Origin: Kineosporia sp. NBRC 101731
GTDB taxonomy: Bacteria > Actinomycetota > Actinomycetes > Actinomycetales > Kineosporiaceae
Direction of reading: 5' to 3'
Assembly: GCF_030269305.1 (NCBI RefSeq)
Contig: NZ_BSTC01000001.1
Coordinates: forward strand, 695,467-759,466
DNA length: 64,000 nt
Part shown: positions 1 through 8,481 of the stretch, piece by piece
How positions within the stretch are numbered: the first letter of the stretch is position 1
How the letters are laid out: every line of letters begins with the position of its first letter
Program-made: the position numbers and the translations under genes
The notes under the pieces: model-generated
Told to the model about the DNA's origin: nothing
Seen by the model: only the letters and a program-made list of their open reading frames with translations
The model's database searches: none

Positions 1-228
1 CTCTACCCCGATGAGTTCAGGTGCAGATCGAGCTCTACCCCGATCAACTCGTTGTCCGTAGTCCTGGCGGCAGGTGGCCGTCCCGTCAGGCCCGGCCAGC
101 GCCATGTTGATCGCCTGCGGGTCGGTGTCGGCCCAGCACGAACTACGCAGCACGGTCTCGGGTCGAAGCGGCTTTCGGCCATGTCCGGGGCCAGGTGCAC
201 CAGGTCCATCCAGCTTCGTCGCTCGTGA
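1..228. other. Left edge without a supportable gene
   Basis: No convincing coding frame was found here. The 12-mer CTCTACCCCGAT occurs twice (1-12 and 33-44), so the edge may be the end of a short direct-repeat tract. The minus strand is open across most of the stretch, but its translation matches nothing I recognise and changes character part way, as a decayed gene would. An in-frame stop at 226-228 separates it from the Fic-like remnant that follows. Confidence 0.4.
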
Positions 229-624
229 ATCGCGCGCAAGAACGACTACTACCGGCTGCTGCGAGCGGTCACCGCCGAGGAGGCGTGGATCGATTGGATC
301 CTGCACGTGCTCGAGGTGGTCCGGGAGTCGGCGACCTCGACGACGCGGAAGATCGCAGCCATTCGTACGTGCCAGGAGGACATCGCGGAGAGGGCCCGTA
401 CGGCCACTCCGGGCGGGTGTGACGCCCATTTCCGGGCCGTGCTTTTCGAGCAGCCTTACTGCCGCATCAGTGCCGTGGCGGAGAGATGTGCCGGCTCGCG
501 CCCAACCGCCTTGTCCTGGCTGCATGCCCTGGTCGCGGCGGGGCTACTCAGTGATGTCAAGGTCGGCCGTGAAGTTCTCTTCGTCAACCATGAGTTCCTC
601 GACGTGCTGATCCGCCCTGAGTGA
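229..624 (+). pseudogene. Fic-family protein, C-terminal remnant
   Basis: Fic proteins transfer AMP or another nucleotide phosphate to a target protein. The reading frame from 229 to 624 matches only the C-terminal part of a bacterial Fic protein: the NDYYRLLRAV segment, the helix around WIDWIL, and a winged-helix tail (ISAVAERCAGSRPTALSWLHAL... then VGREVLFVN). The catalytic HPFxxGNGR motif and the whole Fic core are missing, because the frame meets a stop at 226-228 and no upstream frame continues the family. The first ATG inside is at 307 and would give a 105-residue product. I read it as a decayed gene. A truncated but translated winged-helix protein is possible. A perfect hairpin follows at 656-685. 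Confidence 0.6.
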
Positions 625-655
625 GCTCCCAGGTGGGGTCACGCCGGTTCCCGAG

Positions 656-685
656 CCCCGTTGACGCGGTAACGCGTCAACGGGG
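656..685. terminator. Bidirectional terminator hairpin
   Basis: A perfect 13-bp stem (656-668 with 673-685) closes on a GTAA loop. It sits between the Fic remnant and the oppositely oriented azoreductase gene, so it can end transcription from both sides. Confidence 0.7.
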
Positions 686-694
686 GGCAGGGAT

Positions 695-1330
695 TTACAG
701 CGCTCCGAGTGCCTTACCGGCTTCCCGGGCGGTCTCGAGGGCCTGGGTGTGCATGGCCGTGGCCATGTCCGCGAACCGGTCGAACTCCGGCAGCGTGCCG
801 ACGAGGGTGAACTCGCGCTCGATCACGGTCAGGTCGGCGCCCCAGACATCGGCGAGGATCCGCCGCATGAACGGGGTGGCGTGGTCCCAGCCGGCGCGCG
901 GGGTGCCTTCGCCGTAGGCCCCGCCGCGGGCCGTCACCAGCACGGCCTTCTTGCCCTCGAGGAACCGCTGCCCATGGGCGCGCGGGTCGGTCCAGACCAG
1001 GTCGCCGTAGGTCTTGAAGTGCTGTGAGACGCCGTAGTTGTACAGCGGCACGGCAAACAGCAGGGCATCGGCGGCGAGCAGTTCGTCGACCAGGGTCGCC
1101 GCCAGCGCGCGGGCCTGCCGATGGGCCGGGGTGTGCTCGGACTCCGGCGACAGGTTGGCGTCGACGGCCAGGCCCCAGGCATCGGCCGGGAGCACGTCGA
1201 CCCCGACGTGACGTCGCTCGATCCGGTCGTCCGGGTGGGCGGCGAGCCACTCCTGCTCGACGATGTCGCCGATCTCCCGGGTGGCCGAACCCTGCGGGCG
1301 GATGCTGGCGTCGAGGCGGAACAGAGTCAT
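695..1330 (-). CDS. FMN-dependent NAD(P)H azoreductase/quinone reductase
   Basis: Flavodoxin-fold oxidoreductase of the AzoR family. These enzymes use FMN and NAD(P)H for two-electron reduction of quinones and azo compounds in the cytoplasm. The N-terminus MTLFRLDASIRPQGS carries the phosphate-binding Ser-rich loop. The middle segment ALLFAVPLYNYGVSQHFKTY is the usual flavin-contact region, and VLVTARGGAYGEGTP matches the second flavin loop. The length (211 residues) is normal. I chose the ATG at 1330 because AAAGGA lies just upstream, and the longer TTG start has no such site. The gene diverges from a MarR gene across two palindromes (1346-1390), the same layout as quinone-stress loci of other bacteria. 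Control by that MarR protein is inferred from this. Confidence 0.85.
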   Translation of the reverse strand: MTLFRLDASIRPQGSATREIGDIVEQEWLAAHPDDRIERRHVGVDVLPADAWGLAVDANLSPESEHTPAHRQARALAATLVDELLAADALLFAVPLYNYGVSQHFKTYGDLVWTDPRAHGQRFLEGKKAVLVTARGGAYGEGTPRAGWDHATPFMRRILADVWGADLTVIEREFTLVGTLPEFDRFADMATAMHTQALETAREAGKALGAL

Positions 1331-1345
1331 GATCGTCCTTTCTGG

Positions 1346-1390
1346 TTTCAAGATTGAAATGAAGCTAGCAGCTATAGTTCAATCTTGAAA
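1346..1390. promoter_or_regulatory. Twin MarR-type operators between azoR and marR
   Basis: TTTCAAGATTGAAA at 1346-1359 is a 6-2-6 inverted repeat. TTCAATCTTGAA at 1378-1389 is its inverted copy. Their centres are about 31 bp apart, close to three helical turns. A TATAGT box (1374-1379) abuts the second copy on the plus strand and could be the marR -10. A related palindrome precedes the dioxygenase gene (13667-13678). Confidence 0.65.
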
Positions 1391-1448
1391 TGACGGGCCG
1401 GTCACGTCACCGGTGGGGCGGACGGATCCCCGCCGTACGCTGAAGGTC

Positions 1449-1919
1449 ATGGGCGAACCGCGGTGGCTGGATCATGACGAGGAAGAGGCCTGGCTGGCTC
1501 TGGTCCGGCTGATGTTCAAGTTGCCGGCTGCCCTCGATGCCCAGCTGCTGCGCGACGCCGGGCTGAACCTGTTCGAGTACCTCGTGCTCAGCATGCTGTC
1601 GATGGAGGCGAACCGGACGCTGGGGCTCAGCGAGCTCGCCACCCTCGTCAGTGGTTCCCCGTCGCGGCTGTCGAACGTGATCAAGCGGCTCGAGAAGCGT
1701 GGCCTGGTCAACCGTGAACCGGACCCGGCCAACGCCCGTTACGCCCACGCAGTGCTGACCGACGCCGGTTACGAACTCGTCGTCGGTGCCGCACCCGGTC
1801 ATGTTGCTGCCGTGCGGCGGTTCGTGATCGACGGACTGAACGGTGACCAGGTCAGGGCCCTGCGGGAGGTCGGCTACCAGGTGGCGGACAACGTCGACGC
1901 CCCCGACCGGAAGGCCTGA
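1449..1919 (+). CDS. MarR-family transcriptional regulator
   Basis: Winged-helix MarR repressor of 156 residues. The N-terminal EPRWLDHDEEEAWLALVR is typical of actinobacterial MarR proteins. The recognition-helix region is LSELATLVSGSPSRLSNVIKRL, followed by the wing EPDPANARYAHAVLTDAGYE. No Cys occurs in the body, so a Cys-based quinone sensor as in YodB is unlikely, and ligand binding in the dimer cleft is the alternative. The start at ATG 1449 follows GAAGG closely. A GTG at 1413 is possible but adds residues outside the family. The gene shares a control region with the divergent azoreductase and probably represses both. Confidence 0.85.
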   Translation: MGEPRWLDHDEEEAWLALVRLMFKLPAALDAQLLRDAGLNLFEYLVLSMLSMEANRTLGLSELATLVSGSPSRLSNVIKRLEKRGLVNREPDPANARYAHAVLTDAGYELVVGAAPGHVAAVRRFVIDGLNGDQVRALREVGYQVADNVDAPDRKA

Positions 1920-1973
1920 CAGCGATGCGGTCCTCGAACGGCGGTGCGCCGGGAATGCCCTATCGTCGCGGTC

Positions 1974-2534
1974 GTGGATGAGGATGACGCCGTCACTCAG
2001 TGGACACCCGCGGCTCGGGACCGGTACGTGGCTGCCACGGCAGCGCTCCTGGAGACATTGAACGCGCACACCGGCCTGGTGGCGGCCCGGGTCGGGCGGC
2101 AGGCGGAGATGCCGGCGTACATCGACTCGGCGCAGCGGCTTCAGCAGGCCCTGGATGCGTTGACCGAGGCGGAGTTCGATGTCTGCGGTTCGTTCCCGTT
2201 CGCCCTCCGGGACGAGGACGATGACGATTTCGAGCCAGAGGACGACGAGGCTCCCGGCGCGCTCCTGAGGGTCGAACACCGGGCCGAGTTCGAGATTCTC
2301 GACGAGGCTGCGCTGGTCGAGGCCGGGCGTGCGGCCTACCTGACCTCCTGGCCCGACGATGTGGAGGAGGACGCCCGTCTGGCGGTCAGCGGTGCTGCCC
2401 AGGCTGTCGGCCAGCTCATCCACACCCATGGCTGGCAGTTCTTCGAGAACGGCACCGATGCGCTGGCTCCCCGCAGCAGCGAGACCGTGATCGAGCAGGA
2501 TGCCGCCGAGCCCGAACGCGACGGAACTCGATGA
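1974..2534 (+). CDS. Hypothetical acidic protein
   Basis: I do not recognise a family. The product is about 186 residues, soluble and strongly acidic, with an Asp/Glu cluster around the middle (RDEDDDDFEPEDDE). It has a helical N-terminal half with the segment QRLQQALDALTEAEFDVCGSF, and no signal peptide or membrane segment. Two GTG starts (1944 and 1974) are possible and neither has a clear ribosome-binding site. I prefer 1974 because it gives the natural N-terminus VDEDDAVTQW. Codon use fits a real gene. It follows marR by about 50 bases on the same strand and may be read through from it, but nothing links the functions. Confidence 0.65.
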   Translation: MDEDDAVTQWTPAARDRYVAATAALLETLNAHTGLVAARVGRQAEMPAYIDSAQRLQQALDALTEAEFDVCGSFPFALRDEDDDDFEPEDDEAPGALLRVEHRAEFEILDEAALVEAGRAAYLTSWPDDVEEDARLAVSGAAQAVGQLIHTHGWQFFENGTDALAPRSSETVIEQDAAEPERDGTR

Positions 2535-2588
2535 CCCGGTAAGACACGCCTTCGGGACCAATCCGCCGGCACCGTTCGCGCCGAACCT

Positions 2589-2608
2589 CCGCTGATTCCA
2601 ATCAGCGG
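2589..2608. promoter_or_regulatory. Hairpin directly upstream of a Shine-Dalgarno site
   Basis: A perfect 9-bp stem with a CC turn (2589-2597 with 2600-2608) ends two bases before the AGGAGG site (2610-2615) of the molybdoenzyme gene. It may terminate the upstream gene or influence ribosome access. The sequence alone cannot decide. Confidence 0.4.
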
Positions 2609-2624
2609 CAGGAGGCGACAGACC

Positions 2625-4148
2625 ATGACGGCGATCGGTACGTCGCGAAAGAGCGGTCTGGTGCAGGGTGCGGTGTCCGGTCTGGTGGCGGCCGGGCTCG
2701 CACTCGGGGTCGCCGAACTGGTCGCGGGAGTGATCGGCCGGGCCGTAGCACCCGCCATCGTTGTCGGCGGTGCCGCGATCGACCGAACTCCTCGATGGCT
2801 CAAGGAGTTCGCCATCGAACAGTTCGGGGAGAACGACAAGAAGGTGCTGCTGACAGGCATCTTCGTCACCGTGGCCCTGCTTGCGGCAGTTGTCGGAGCT
2901 CTGGCGACGCGTTTTCGGCGGATCGGTCTAGCGGGTGCCGCCCTGCTCGGGCTCGTCGCGGCGGCGGCTGCTCTCACCCGACCGCAGGCGCGGCCGATCG
3001 ACGTCGTGCCCTCGCTGGTGGCGGCCCTCGTCGCCGTCGCCGGGCTGGCACTTCTGCTGAAGAACCCGTCGGAGAGACCGGATCGGTCTCGACGGGCCGT
3101 TCTGGTCACGGCGGTTCTGGCGGCCGCGGCCGTGGCCTCCGGGGTGGCCGGCCGGTCTCTGCAGAATCTTCGCACCAACGTCGCGGCCTCTCGCAAGGCC
3201 CTGAAACTCCCGGTTCCCGGCCGCCCGGCCGAGGCACTCCCGGACGGGGCGATGCTGAAGGTCGAGGGCGTGAGCAGCTTCTACACCGCGCCCGCCGACT
3301 TCTACCGGGTCGACACCGCACTGTCGGTGCCGCGGCTGACCACTGATGACTGGCAGCTCAAGATCCACGGAATGGTCGGCCAGGAGATTACTCTCGACTT
3401 CGACGACCTGCTCGCGCGGCCGATCGTGGAGCACGACATCACGATGACCTGCGTGTCCAACGAGGTCGGGGGCAGTCTGCTCGGCACCGCTCGCTGGCTC
3501 GGCGTCGAACTGGCCCCGCTGCTGCGGGAGGCGGGCGTGGATCCGGCCTCCGACCAGCTGGTGGGCACATCGGTGGACGGGATGACCATCGGGACCCCGG
3601 TCTCGGCCGTCATGGACGGCCGGGCGGCCCTGCTGGCCATCGCGATGAACGGTGAGCCGCTGCTGCCGGAACACGGATTTCCGTGCCGGATGGTCGTCCC
3701 CGGCCTGTACGGCTACGTCAGCGCCACCAAATGGCTCGTTGATCTTGAGCTCTCGCGGTTCGACGCGTTCGATCCGTACTGGGTCCGGCGGGGCTGGGAC
3801 CAGCAGGCGCCGATCAAGACCAGTTCGCGCATCGACACGCCGCGTCCGCTGGCCCGGGTCAAGCCCGGCACGGTGGCCGTTGCCGGGGTGGCCTGGGCTC
3901 AGCAGCGGGGTATTTCGCAGGTCGAGGTGCGTGTCGACGGCGGTTCCTGGCAGAAGGCCAGGCTTTCCACGGCCGTGAACGACGACCTGTGGCGCCAGTG
4001 GGTCTGGGAGTGGGACGCGACGTCCGGCTCACACACGCTTCAGGTGCGGGCCGTGGACGGCGAGGGGGAGATCCAGGTCGAGGACCGGGCCGAGCCCTTC
4101 CCCAACGGTTCGTCGGGCTGGCAGTCGATTGTGGTCACCGTCGCCTGA
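2625..4148 (+). CDS. Membrane-anchored sulfite-oxidase-like molybdopterin oxidoreductase
   Basis: Molybdenum-cofactor enzyme of the sulfite oxidase/YedY superfamily, 507 residues. The N-terminal third has about five hydrophobic helices (residues ~15-40, 72-92, 97-117, 125-147, 160-178), placing the catalytic part outside the membrane. The Oxidored_molyb domain spans roughly residues 210-400 and keeps the cofactor-ligating Cys276 in MTCVSNEVGG, plus the GLYGYVSATKW segment. A C-terminal Mo-co dimerisation domain (about 410-507) has the pattern VRVDGGSWQKARL. A strong AGGAGG site sets the ATG at 2625. A fasciclin lipoprotein gene follows within 100 bases, a pairing common in actinobacteria. The natural substrate is unknown: sulfite oxidation or repair of oxidised methionine are family possibilities. 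Confidence 0.9.
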   Translation: MTAIGTSRKSGLVQGAVSGLVAAGLALGVAELVAGVIGRAVAPAIVVGGAAIDRTPRWLKEFAIEQFGENDKKVLLTGIFVTVALLAAVVGALATRFRRIGLAGAALLGLVAAAAALTRPQARPIDVVPSLVAALVAVAGLALLLKNPSERPDRSRRAVLVTAVLAAAAVASGVAGRSLQNLRTNVAASRKALKLPVPGRPAEALPDGAMLKVEGVSSFYTAPADFYRVDTALSVPRLTTDDWQLKIHGMVGQEITLDFDDLLARPIVEHDITMTCVSNEVGGSLLGTARWLGVELAPLLREAGVDPASDQLVGTSVDGMTIGTPVSAVMDGRAALLAIAMNGEPLLPEHGFPCRMVVPGLYGYVSATKWLVDLELSRFDAFDPYWVRRGWDQQAPIKTSSRIDTPRPLARVKPGTVAVAGVAWAQQRGISQVEVRVDGGSWQKARLSTAVNDDLWRQWVWEWDATSGSHTLQVRAVDGEGEIQVEDRAEPFPNGSSGWQSIVVTVA

Positions 4149-4244
4149 TCCGCGAAAAAGACTTTCAGAAAAACCAATCCACCCGCGGTAGGGCCCCGAA
4201 CCACCAGCAGACAGTTGAACATCCTCCGAGGAAAGGCAACTACC

Positions 4245-4919
4245 ATGAACGTTTCGATGCGCAAGTTCTTCATCGCCGGTATCGCTCTCACCGCCACCGC
4301 GGGCCTGGCCGCCTGTGGCAGCGACAGTGACGGCAGCACCGACGCCGCGTCGGGCGGGTCGACCGGCATGAGCACGACGAGCGCCGCGAGCCCGTCGATG
4401 ACCACCGGTTCGGCCATGGACACCGAGATGGTCGGCTCCGGCTGCGCGGCCTACGCCGAGCAGGTTCCGGACGGTGCCGGTTCCGTGTCCGGGATGGCAG
4501 CGGACCCGGTGGCCACGGCCGCCGGAAACAACCCGCTGCTCAAGACTCTGACCGCAGCGGTCTCGGGTCAGCTGAACCCGGATGTCGACCTGGTGGACAC
4601 CCTCAATGGTGGCGAGTTCACGGTGTTCGCACCGGTTGACGATGCCTTCGCCAAGGTTCCGGCCAAGACGCTGGACTCTTTGAAGACCGACAGCAAGACC
4701 CTGACCGACATTCTGACGTACCACGTGGTGGCGGGACAGCTCTCGCCCAGCGACGTGGTGGGTGAGCAGAAGACCGTCGAGGGTAAGAACGTCGACGTCA
4801 CCGGATCTGGCGACGACCTCAAGGTGAACGGTGCCAGCGTGATCTGCGGCGGTGTGAAGACCGCCAACGCCACCGTCTACCTGATCGACGAGGTGCTCAG
4901 CCCGGCCGACGCCAAGTAA
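4245..4919 (+). CDS. Fasciclin-domain lipoprotein
   Basis: Secreted lipoprotein of 224 residues. The signal peptide ends in the lipobox GLAAC, so the mature protein is tethered by Cys to the outer face of the membrane. A Ser/Thr/Met-rich spacer (about residues 25-65) precedes a single FAS1 domain with both hallmark blocks: [15 protein letters not shown] (H1) and [10 protein letters not shown] (H2). FAS1 domains mediate adhesion or protein contacts. Two Cys in the mature region (GSGCAAY and VICGG) could form a disulfide. The start at ATG 4245 follows GAGGAAAGG. The 96-base gap to the molybdoenzyme suggests one operon, and the protein may be its surface partner, which is inference from position. 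Confidence 0.9.
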   Translation: MNVSMRKFFIAGIALTATAGLAACGSDSDGSTDAASGGSTGMSTTSAASPSMTTGSAMDTEMVGSGCAAYAEQVPDGAGSVSGMAADPVATAAGNNPLLKTLTAAVSGQLNPDVDLVDTLNGGEFTVFAPVDDAFAKVPAKTLDSLKTDSKTLTDILTYHVVAGQLSPSDVVGEQKTVEGKNVDVTGSGDDLKVNGASVICGGVKTANATVYLIDEVLSPADAK

Positions 4920-4927
4920 CACCATCC

Positions 4928-4967
4928 GACCGGGGCCCCGAGCAGCACGCTGCTCGGGGCCCCGGTC
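4928..4967. terminator. Strong bidirectional terminator
   Basis: A perfect 19-bp inverted repeat (4928-4946 with 4949-4967) lies between the convergent fasciclin and HAF-repeat genes. Confidence 0.85.
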
Positions 4968-4979
4968 GTGGGCGGACGA

Positions 4980-6029
4980 TCAGGAACAGGTCCAGGTGGC
5001 CGGCGCCGGGTCGTAACCGATGTCGTCCACGGAGGACTGGCTGTACCCGATCACCGTGCCGTTCTCGGTCACGTCGCTGACGCTGCTGTAGCCGCCCTCG
5101 ATGTAGTTCGGCAGCCGGGTGACGGTTCCGGCGCTCCACACCGCGGCCTGCCCGAGGTAACCGCCCGTGGGGGAGCCCGCCACCAGCCCGCTGTCATTGA
5201 CCACGTGCCCACTGAAGGTGGCCGGCAGAACAGTGCTGGATGCGTCTTTCAGCAGCACCGTGACCTGATCGGTCGCACCCGACGGGGTGCCCCCGGCCAG
5301 GATGTACGGGCCGGCGGCGCTCCGGGCGGAGGAGTCCTGGAACGCCTTCATCCCGTCGACCGGTGAAAGGCCCCCCTTGATGGTGCCCTTCACCGCACGG
5401 GGGACCCCGTACTCCGGGTCGTCGGTCGTGGTGCCGATGAGTGTGCCCGACTCGGTGATGTCGGTCAGGACCAGGCTGCCGTCACCGGCGCCGAGGTCGT
5501 GGTACTTCTTCGGGGAGTCGGCCGACCAGACGATGCCGTGGTTGTACCCGTCGAACTCGGCATAGCCCGCGACGACGCCCTGGTCGTTGATCGACCGCGC
5601 GGTGGCGGAGGACGCCCCCTTCGGAAGAGCCAGCTCGACGACCTTGCCCTTCACCACGAGGTACGGACGATTGTCGGTGAGGTCGTTGGCGAGGATCACG
5701 CCGTCAGCATTGACATCTACGCTCTGGGAGCGCTTTCCGCTCGGTGAGTCGAGAACGGTGACCTTGTCGTCCTGCCAGAGCAGGGCGCGGGTGCCGTGGC
5801 CGCTGTCGCCGGAGCCGACGAAGACATCGTCGTTCCCCGCGCTCGGCCAGACATCGGTGAAGCCCTTCGGGGTCTCATGGATCTTGATGGTCCAGGTGCA
5901 GCCGGCCGAGGGACGGGCGGCTTCGGGAGTGGTCGCGAAGGCGGATGCGGTGGCGGAAGCGGCGATCAGGCCGGCCGCCGCCAAAACGACTGCAATACGG
6001 GTGGGAACGCGAGAGAAGGCAAAACGCAT
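4980..6029 (-). CDS. Secreted HAF-repeat-like beta-propeller protein
   Basis: Exported protein of 349 residues with a Sec signal peptide (MRFAFSRVPTRIAV... cleaved after ASAFA). The mature part consists of repeated blocks in which a Gly/Asn turn is followed by a short strand: VDVNADGVILAND, RSINDQGVVAGYA, TDITESGTLIGTT, HVVNDSGLVAGSP and SDVTENGTVIGYS. This is the pattern of HAF-type extracellular repeats, likely a beta-propeller. One Cys near the mature N-terminus (GCTWT) and one at the C-terminus (TWTCS) could close the ring by a disulfide. No catalytic residues are recognised. The ATG at 6029 was chosen because it begins the signal peptide; the longer frame adds unrelated residues. Confidence 0.8.
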   Translation of the reverse strand: MRFAFSRVPTRIAVVLAAAGLIAASATASAFATTPEAARPSAGCTWTIKIHETPKGFTDVWPSAGNDDVFVGSGDSGHGTRALLWQDDKVTVLDSPSGKRSQSVDVNADGVILANDLTDNRPYLVVKGKVVELALPKGASSATARSINDQGVVAGYAEFDGYNHGIVWSADSPKKYHDLGAGDGSLVLTDITESGTLIGTTTDDPEYGVPRAVKGTIKGGLSPVDGMKAFQDSSARSAAGPYILAGGTPSGATDQVTVLLKDASSTVLPATFSGHVVNDSGLVAGSPTGGYLGQAAVWSAGTVTRLPNYIEGGYSSVSDVTENGTVIGYSQSSVDDIGYDPAPATWTCS

Positions 6030-6198
6030 GGTGATCCCCAGGGAAGTGCTGGAAGCAAGTGCCCGACCGGGCATTGCCTACCTTAACCGGGTGGTTCGCG
6101 ACTTTCCCGGATTTTGCCGTTCCGTGACCTGTCGGCGTGTCACCGAAGACATCTAGTGGGAAGGCGGTTTCGAGCTCACCGGAACTGCCGGTCGCCGG

Positions 6199-6873
6199 TC
6201 AGCAGGGGCGGCCGGCGACGATCGCGGGGATGGGCGACCGGTCGGCCACCCAGGCCGAGCAGGCCGGGGAGATCCAGGAGGTCACCCGCACCGCGGCGTC
6301 GTGGTCGTCCATGAGGTTCCGGCGGTGGATCGGCTCATGGTGGGCAGCTCGATTGCGCAGGTACTGCAGTTTCTGTAAGGAACGATCAACTTCGATCCGC
6401 CGGTTGGTCAGGTTGCTGGGACTGAGCGGAAAAGCATGGCCGATGGCGGGTGTCCACAGAGCTGTCAGATAGCGCGAAGCGGTGAGATAACGCCAGAAGC
6501 CGAGGGTGAGCTCGGCGATCACCTTGCCGTGAAGTTCGCGGTCTCGGTAGTGGCGGGTGGCGCGCTCCCTCGCCTGGACGAGATCGCGCCGGCCCTGTTG
6601 GTCCAGTGGCGCAACGTCGAACCAGGATTGTCCGCGATGCCTCTGATCGGCCCACCTTCGCAATTGCTGGTCCATTGCATTCCGCACGATGACCTCTACC
6701 ATCGCGGCGGTCGTCATTGCGGCTGCAGAGGCTCGGATGTTCCACTCATAGAGGGCAAAGGCAAGTTCCGGATTGCCTTGAGCCGCCAGCTCGTAGGACT
6801 CCAGGCGCTCGGTGGTCAGGTGCTGGCGAATAATGCGGTGGTCCCACCGTGCTGCCGCCGTATCGATTGACAT
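6199..6873 (-). CDS. Abi-family HEPN protein (abortive infection-like)
   Basis: Protein of 224 residues matching the Abi_2/Abi-like group, which belongs to the HEPN nucleases that act in phage abortive infection and toxin systems. Diagnostic parts are the N-terminal LYEWNIRASAAAM segment, FWRYLTASRY, the block LSPSNLTNRRIEVDRSLQKL, and the catalytic HEPN motif R173-N-R-A-A-H178 followed by HEP. The motif is intact, so RNA cleavage is plausible. The ATG at 6873 has AAGGG upstream. No antitoxin, methylase or second defence gene adjoins it: it stands alone between secreted-protein genes. Its codons look less GC-biased than its neighbours (visual impression, not computed), which suggests acquisition. 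Confidence 0.8.
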   Translation of the reverse strand: MSIDTAAARWDHRIIRQHLTTERLESYELAAQGNPELAFALYEWNIRASAAAMTTAAMVEVIVRNAMDQQLRRWADQRHRGQSWFDVAPLDQQGRRDLVQARERATRHYRDRELHGKVIAELTLGFWRYLTASRYLTALWTPAIGHAFPLSPSNLTNRRIEVDRSLQKLQYLRNRAAHHEPIHRRNLMDDHDAAVRVTSWISPACSAWVADRSPIPAIVAGRPC

Positions 6874-7216
6874 CGTCACGCCCTTCTGCGACTCTTTTAG
6901 AGAAGACCCCGGAACGATCACTGGCCTCGGCTACATCGCCGGGGTTACGCCTTTTGCGAGTTCTTTCGGGCATCGGCCCGGTAGAACCATCGCGTACGGT
7001 CAGACACATCCATGACCATGGTGTGGGGTCCCCAAGATCCGGACCGAGCCGGCCTCGGTCATCCCACCTTCAGCCTGAACAGGCGATTCGCGTCCTATGG
7101 GAGAGCGCTTCATCCCGGCGCGTCAGTGAGGTCGATGCACTCTCGGTGCAGTCGTTCGGGGAGGGCGGTCCTGCGCCTGCCGCAGGAGGTCGAGGGCTCC
7201 TGCGGCAGTTCGGGAA
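6874..7216. other. Intergenic stretch upstream of the Abi gene
   Basis: About 340 bases with no gene I can support. The part next to 6873 must hold the Abi promoter. A small palindrome GACCGAG..CTCGGTC lies near 7040-7058, and the far end holds the terminator at 7177-7208. Confidence 0.5.
7177..7208 (-). terminator. Terminator hairpin
   Basis: A perfect 12-bp stem (7177-7188 with 7197-7208) and 8-base loop lie just downstream of the stop codon of the minus-strand gene at 7217. Confidence 0.7.
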
Positions 7217-7849
7217 TCAGCCGGCCGTGACCGCGGAGGTGCGCGTGGCGGTGGTCGAGGTGCCGCCGAACACCGCACGCCACTGGCGCTTGGCGCTCTT
7301 CTTCGTCAGCTTGAACGTGCCGTTCTTCGCCGTCGTGACGGTGCCGGCGCTGACCCACTGACCGGTGGTCGTCTTGTACTCGATGCGGACCTTCTGGCCC
7401 GAGACGGCCGAGTAGGTGCCGTAGCCGAAGTTGACGCGCTTCAGCGTGCCGGTCACGGTGCGCTTGCCGTTGCCGATGTTCGTCGCCTTGGCACTGAGCA
7501 CCGAGCCCCGCAGCAGTCGGAAACTGGTGCTGCACTCGCCGGTTCCGCGGGTCACCTTGACGGCGTGCAAGCCGGCGTCGGAGTTCAGGTAGAACTTGGG
7601 GCTCATCTGAACGATCGCCGCGCTGTAATCAGGGTCCTTGACGGCGAAGACGAAGAGGTCGCTGATCTCGATCATCCACTCGGTGCTACCCGCGACGCCG
7701 AACTTCACGTTCTTGGCCTTGGTGTACAGCGTGGCCGACGTCGGGGTGATGGTGCAGGAGGAGGCCGCCTGGGCCGGGGCGATCGGACCCAGCAGGGCCA
7801 GGGCGGCGCCGGCGACGACAGTGCCGGCAAGAAGACGAAGGCTTTTCAC
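7217..7849 (-). CDS. Secreted protein with immunoglobulin-like C-terminal repeat
   Basis: Exported protein of 210 residues. The Sec signal peptide ends at APAQA-AS. The mature part has two Cys (SSCTIT and GECSTS) that probably pair. The C-terminal half has the pattern GKRTVTGTLKRV, VSGQKVRIEYKTTTGQW, VTTAKNGTFKLTKK and WRAVFGGTSTT, which is the strand layout of the small beta-sandwich units often found in secreted actinobacterial proteins of unknown role. The 18188-19090 product ends in a similar way (VKLQFKAKNE...). No enzyme motif is visible. The ATG at 7849 begins the signal peptide. A terminator follows the stop. Confidence 0.75.
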   Translation of the reverse strand: MKSLRLLAGTVVAGAALALLGPIAPAQAASSCTITPTSATLYTKAKNVKFGVAGSTEWMIEISDLFVFAVKDPDYSAAIVQMSPKFYLNSDAGLHAVKVTRGTGECSTSFRLLRGSVLSAKATNIGNGKRTVTGTLKRVNFGYGTYSAVSGQKVRIEYKTTTGQWVSAGTVTTAKNGTFKLTKKSAKRQWRAVFGGTSTTATRTSAVTAG

Positions 7850-7939
7850 AGAAAGCAGCGTATGGACCGGTAGTTCAAGTTTCAGGCTTCTTGTCGCGAA
7901 CGTGATCTTGAACCGCGAAAGCTTAGGGATAAGTGCGGT

Positions 7940-8419
7940 TTAGTCCTGGGGCTCGTCTTCTTCCTCGAGCGCCGTCTCCAGCACCTGGAGCACCTCGTCG
8001 AGGTAGTCGGTCCAGTCCTTGTCATCGGGCAGGAAGGCGGACAGCAGCCAGCCGCCCAGGGCGAAGCCGGTGATGGCCACATCGCCGGGGGTCATCACGT
8101 CGAGAACGGCCTGCTCGCCCAGCGCGGCGCTCATGTAGGTGCGCACCAGCTCGGCGGAGACCAGTGACCAGTCCTCCTGGGTCTGCGCGAAGTCGTCGGC
8201 GAGGTCGTCGATCTGCTTCGGCTCGGGCACGTCACCGTCGTGCATGTCCTGCAGGATCACGGCGGTGACATTGATGGCGAGCTGGAACGCGCCGATGGTG
8301 AAGTCGTCCCCGCGATCCAGGATGGCCTCGATCGCCGCGTCGAAGTCGTCCGGCTCTTCCGCCACCGAGGCCGCGAAACCCTCGCGGACGGCGGCTTCCA
8401 GGGTGCTGTCGATCGTCAC
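7940..8419 (-). CDS. Hypothetical acidic protein
   Basis: Soluble protein of 159 residues that I do not recognise. It is rich in Asp/Glu (ends LETALEEEDEPQD), predicted mostly helical, with a hydrophobic stretch GDVAITGFALGGWLLSAFLP near residues 115-135 that is short for a membrane span. There are no Cys or His clusters. A GTG start at 8419 is supported by AGGAGA seven bases upstream. It may share a transcript with the lipoprotein gene just upstream (8482-8865), 62 bases away. Confidence 0.75.
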   Translation of the reverse strand: MTIDSTLEAAVREGFAASVAEEPDDFDAAIEAILDRGDDFTIGAFQLAINVTAVILQDMHDGDVPEPKQIDDLADDFAQTQEDWSLVSAELVRTYMSAALGEQAVLDVMTPGDVAITGFALGGWLLSAFLPDDKDWTDYLDEVLQVLETALEEEDEPQD

Positions 8420-8481
8420 GGACCGTCTCCTGCGTTTGTCTGGACTACCTGAGCGCCGCCCACGTTAGTCCCCGGCCCGGC

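Noticed and set aside
3-239. 78-residue minus-strand frame at the left edge
   Set aside because: No ribosome site, no family match, and it runs through the region of repeat and decay.
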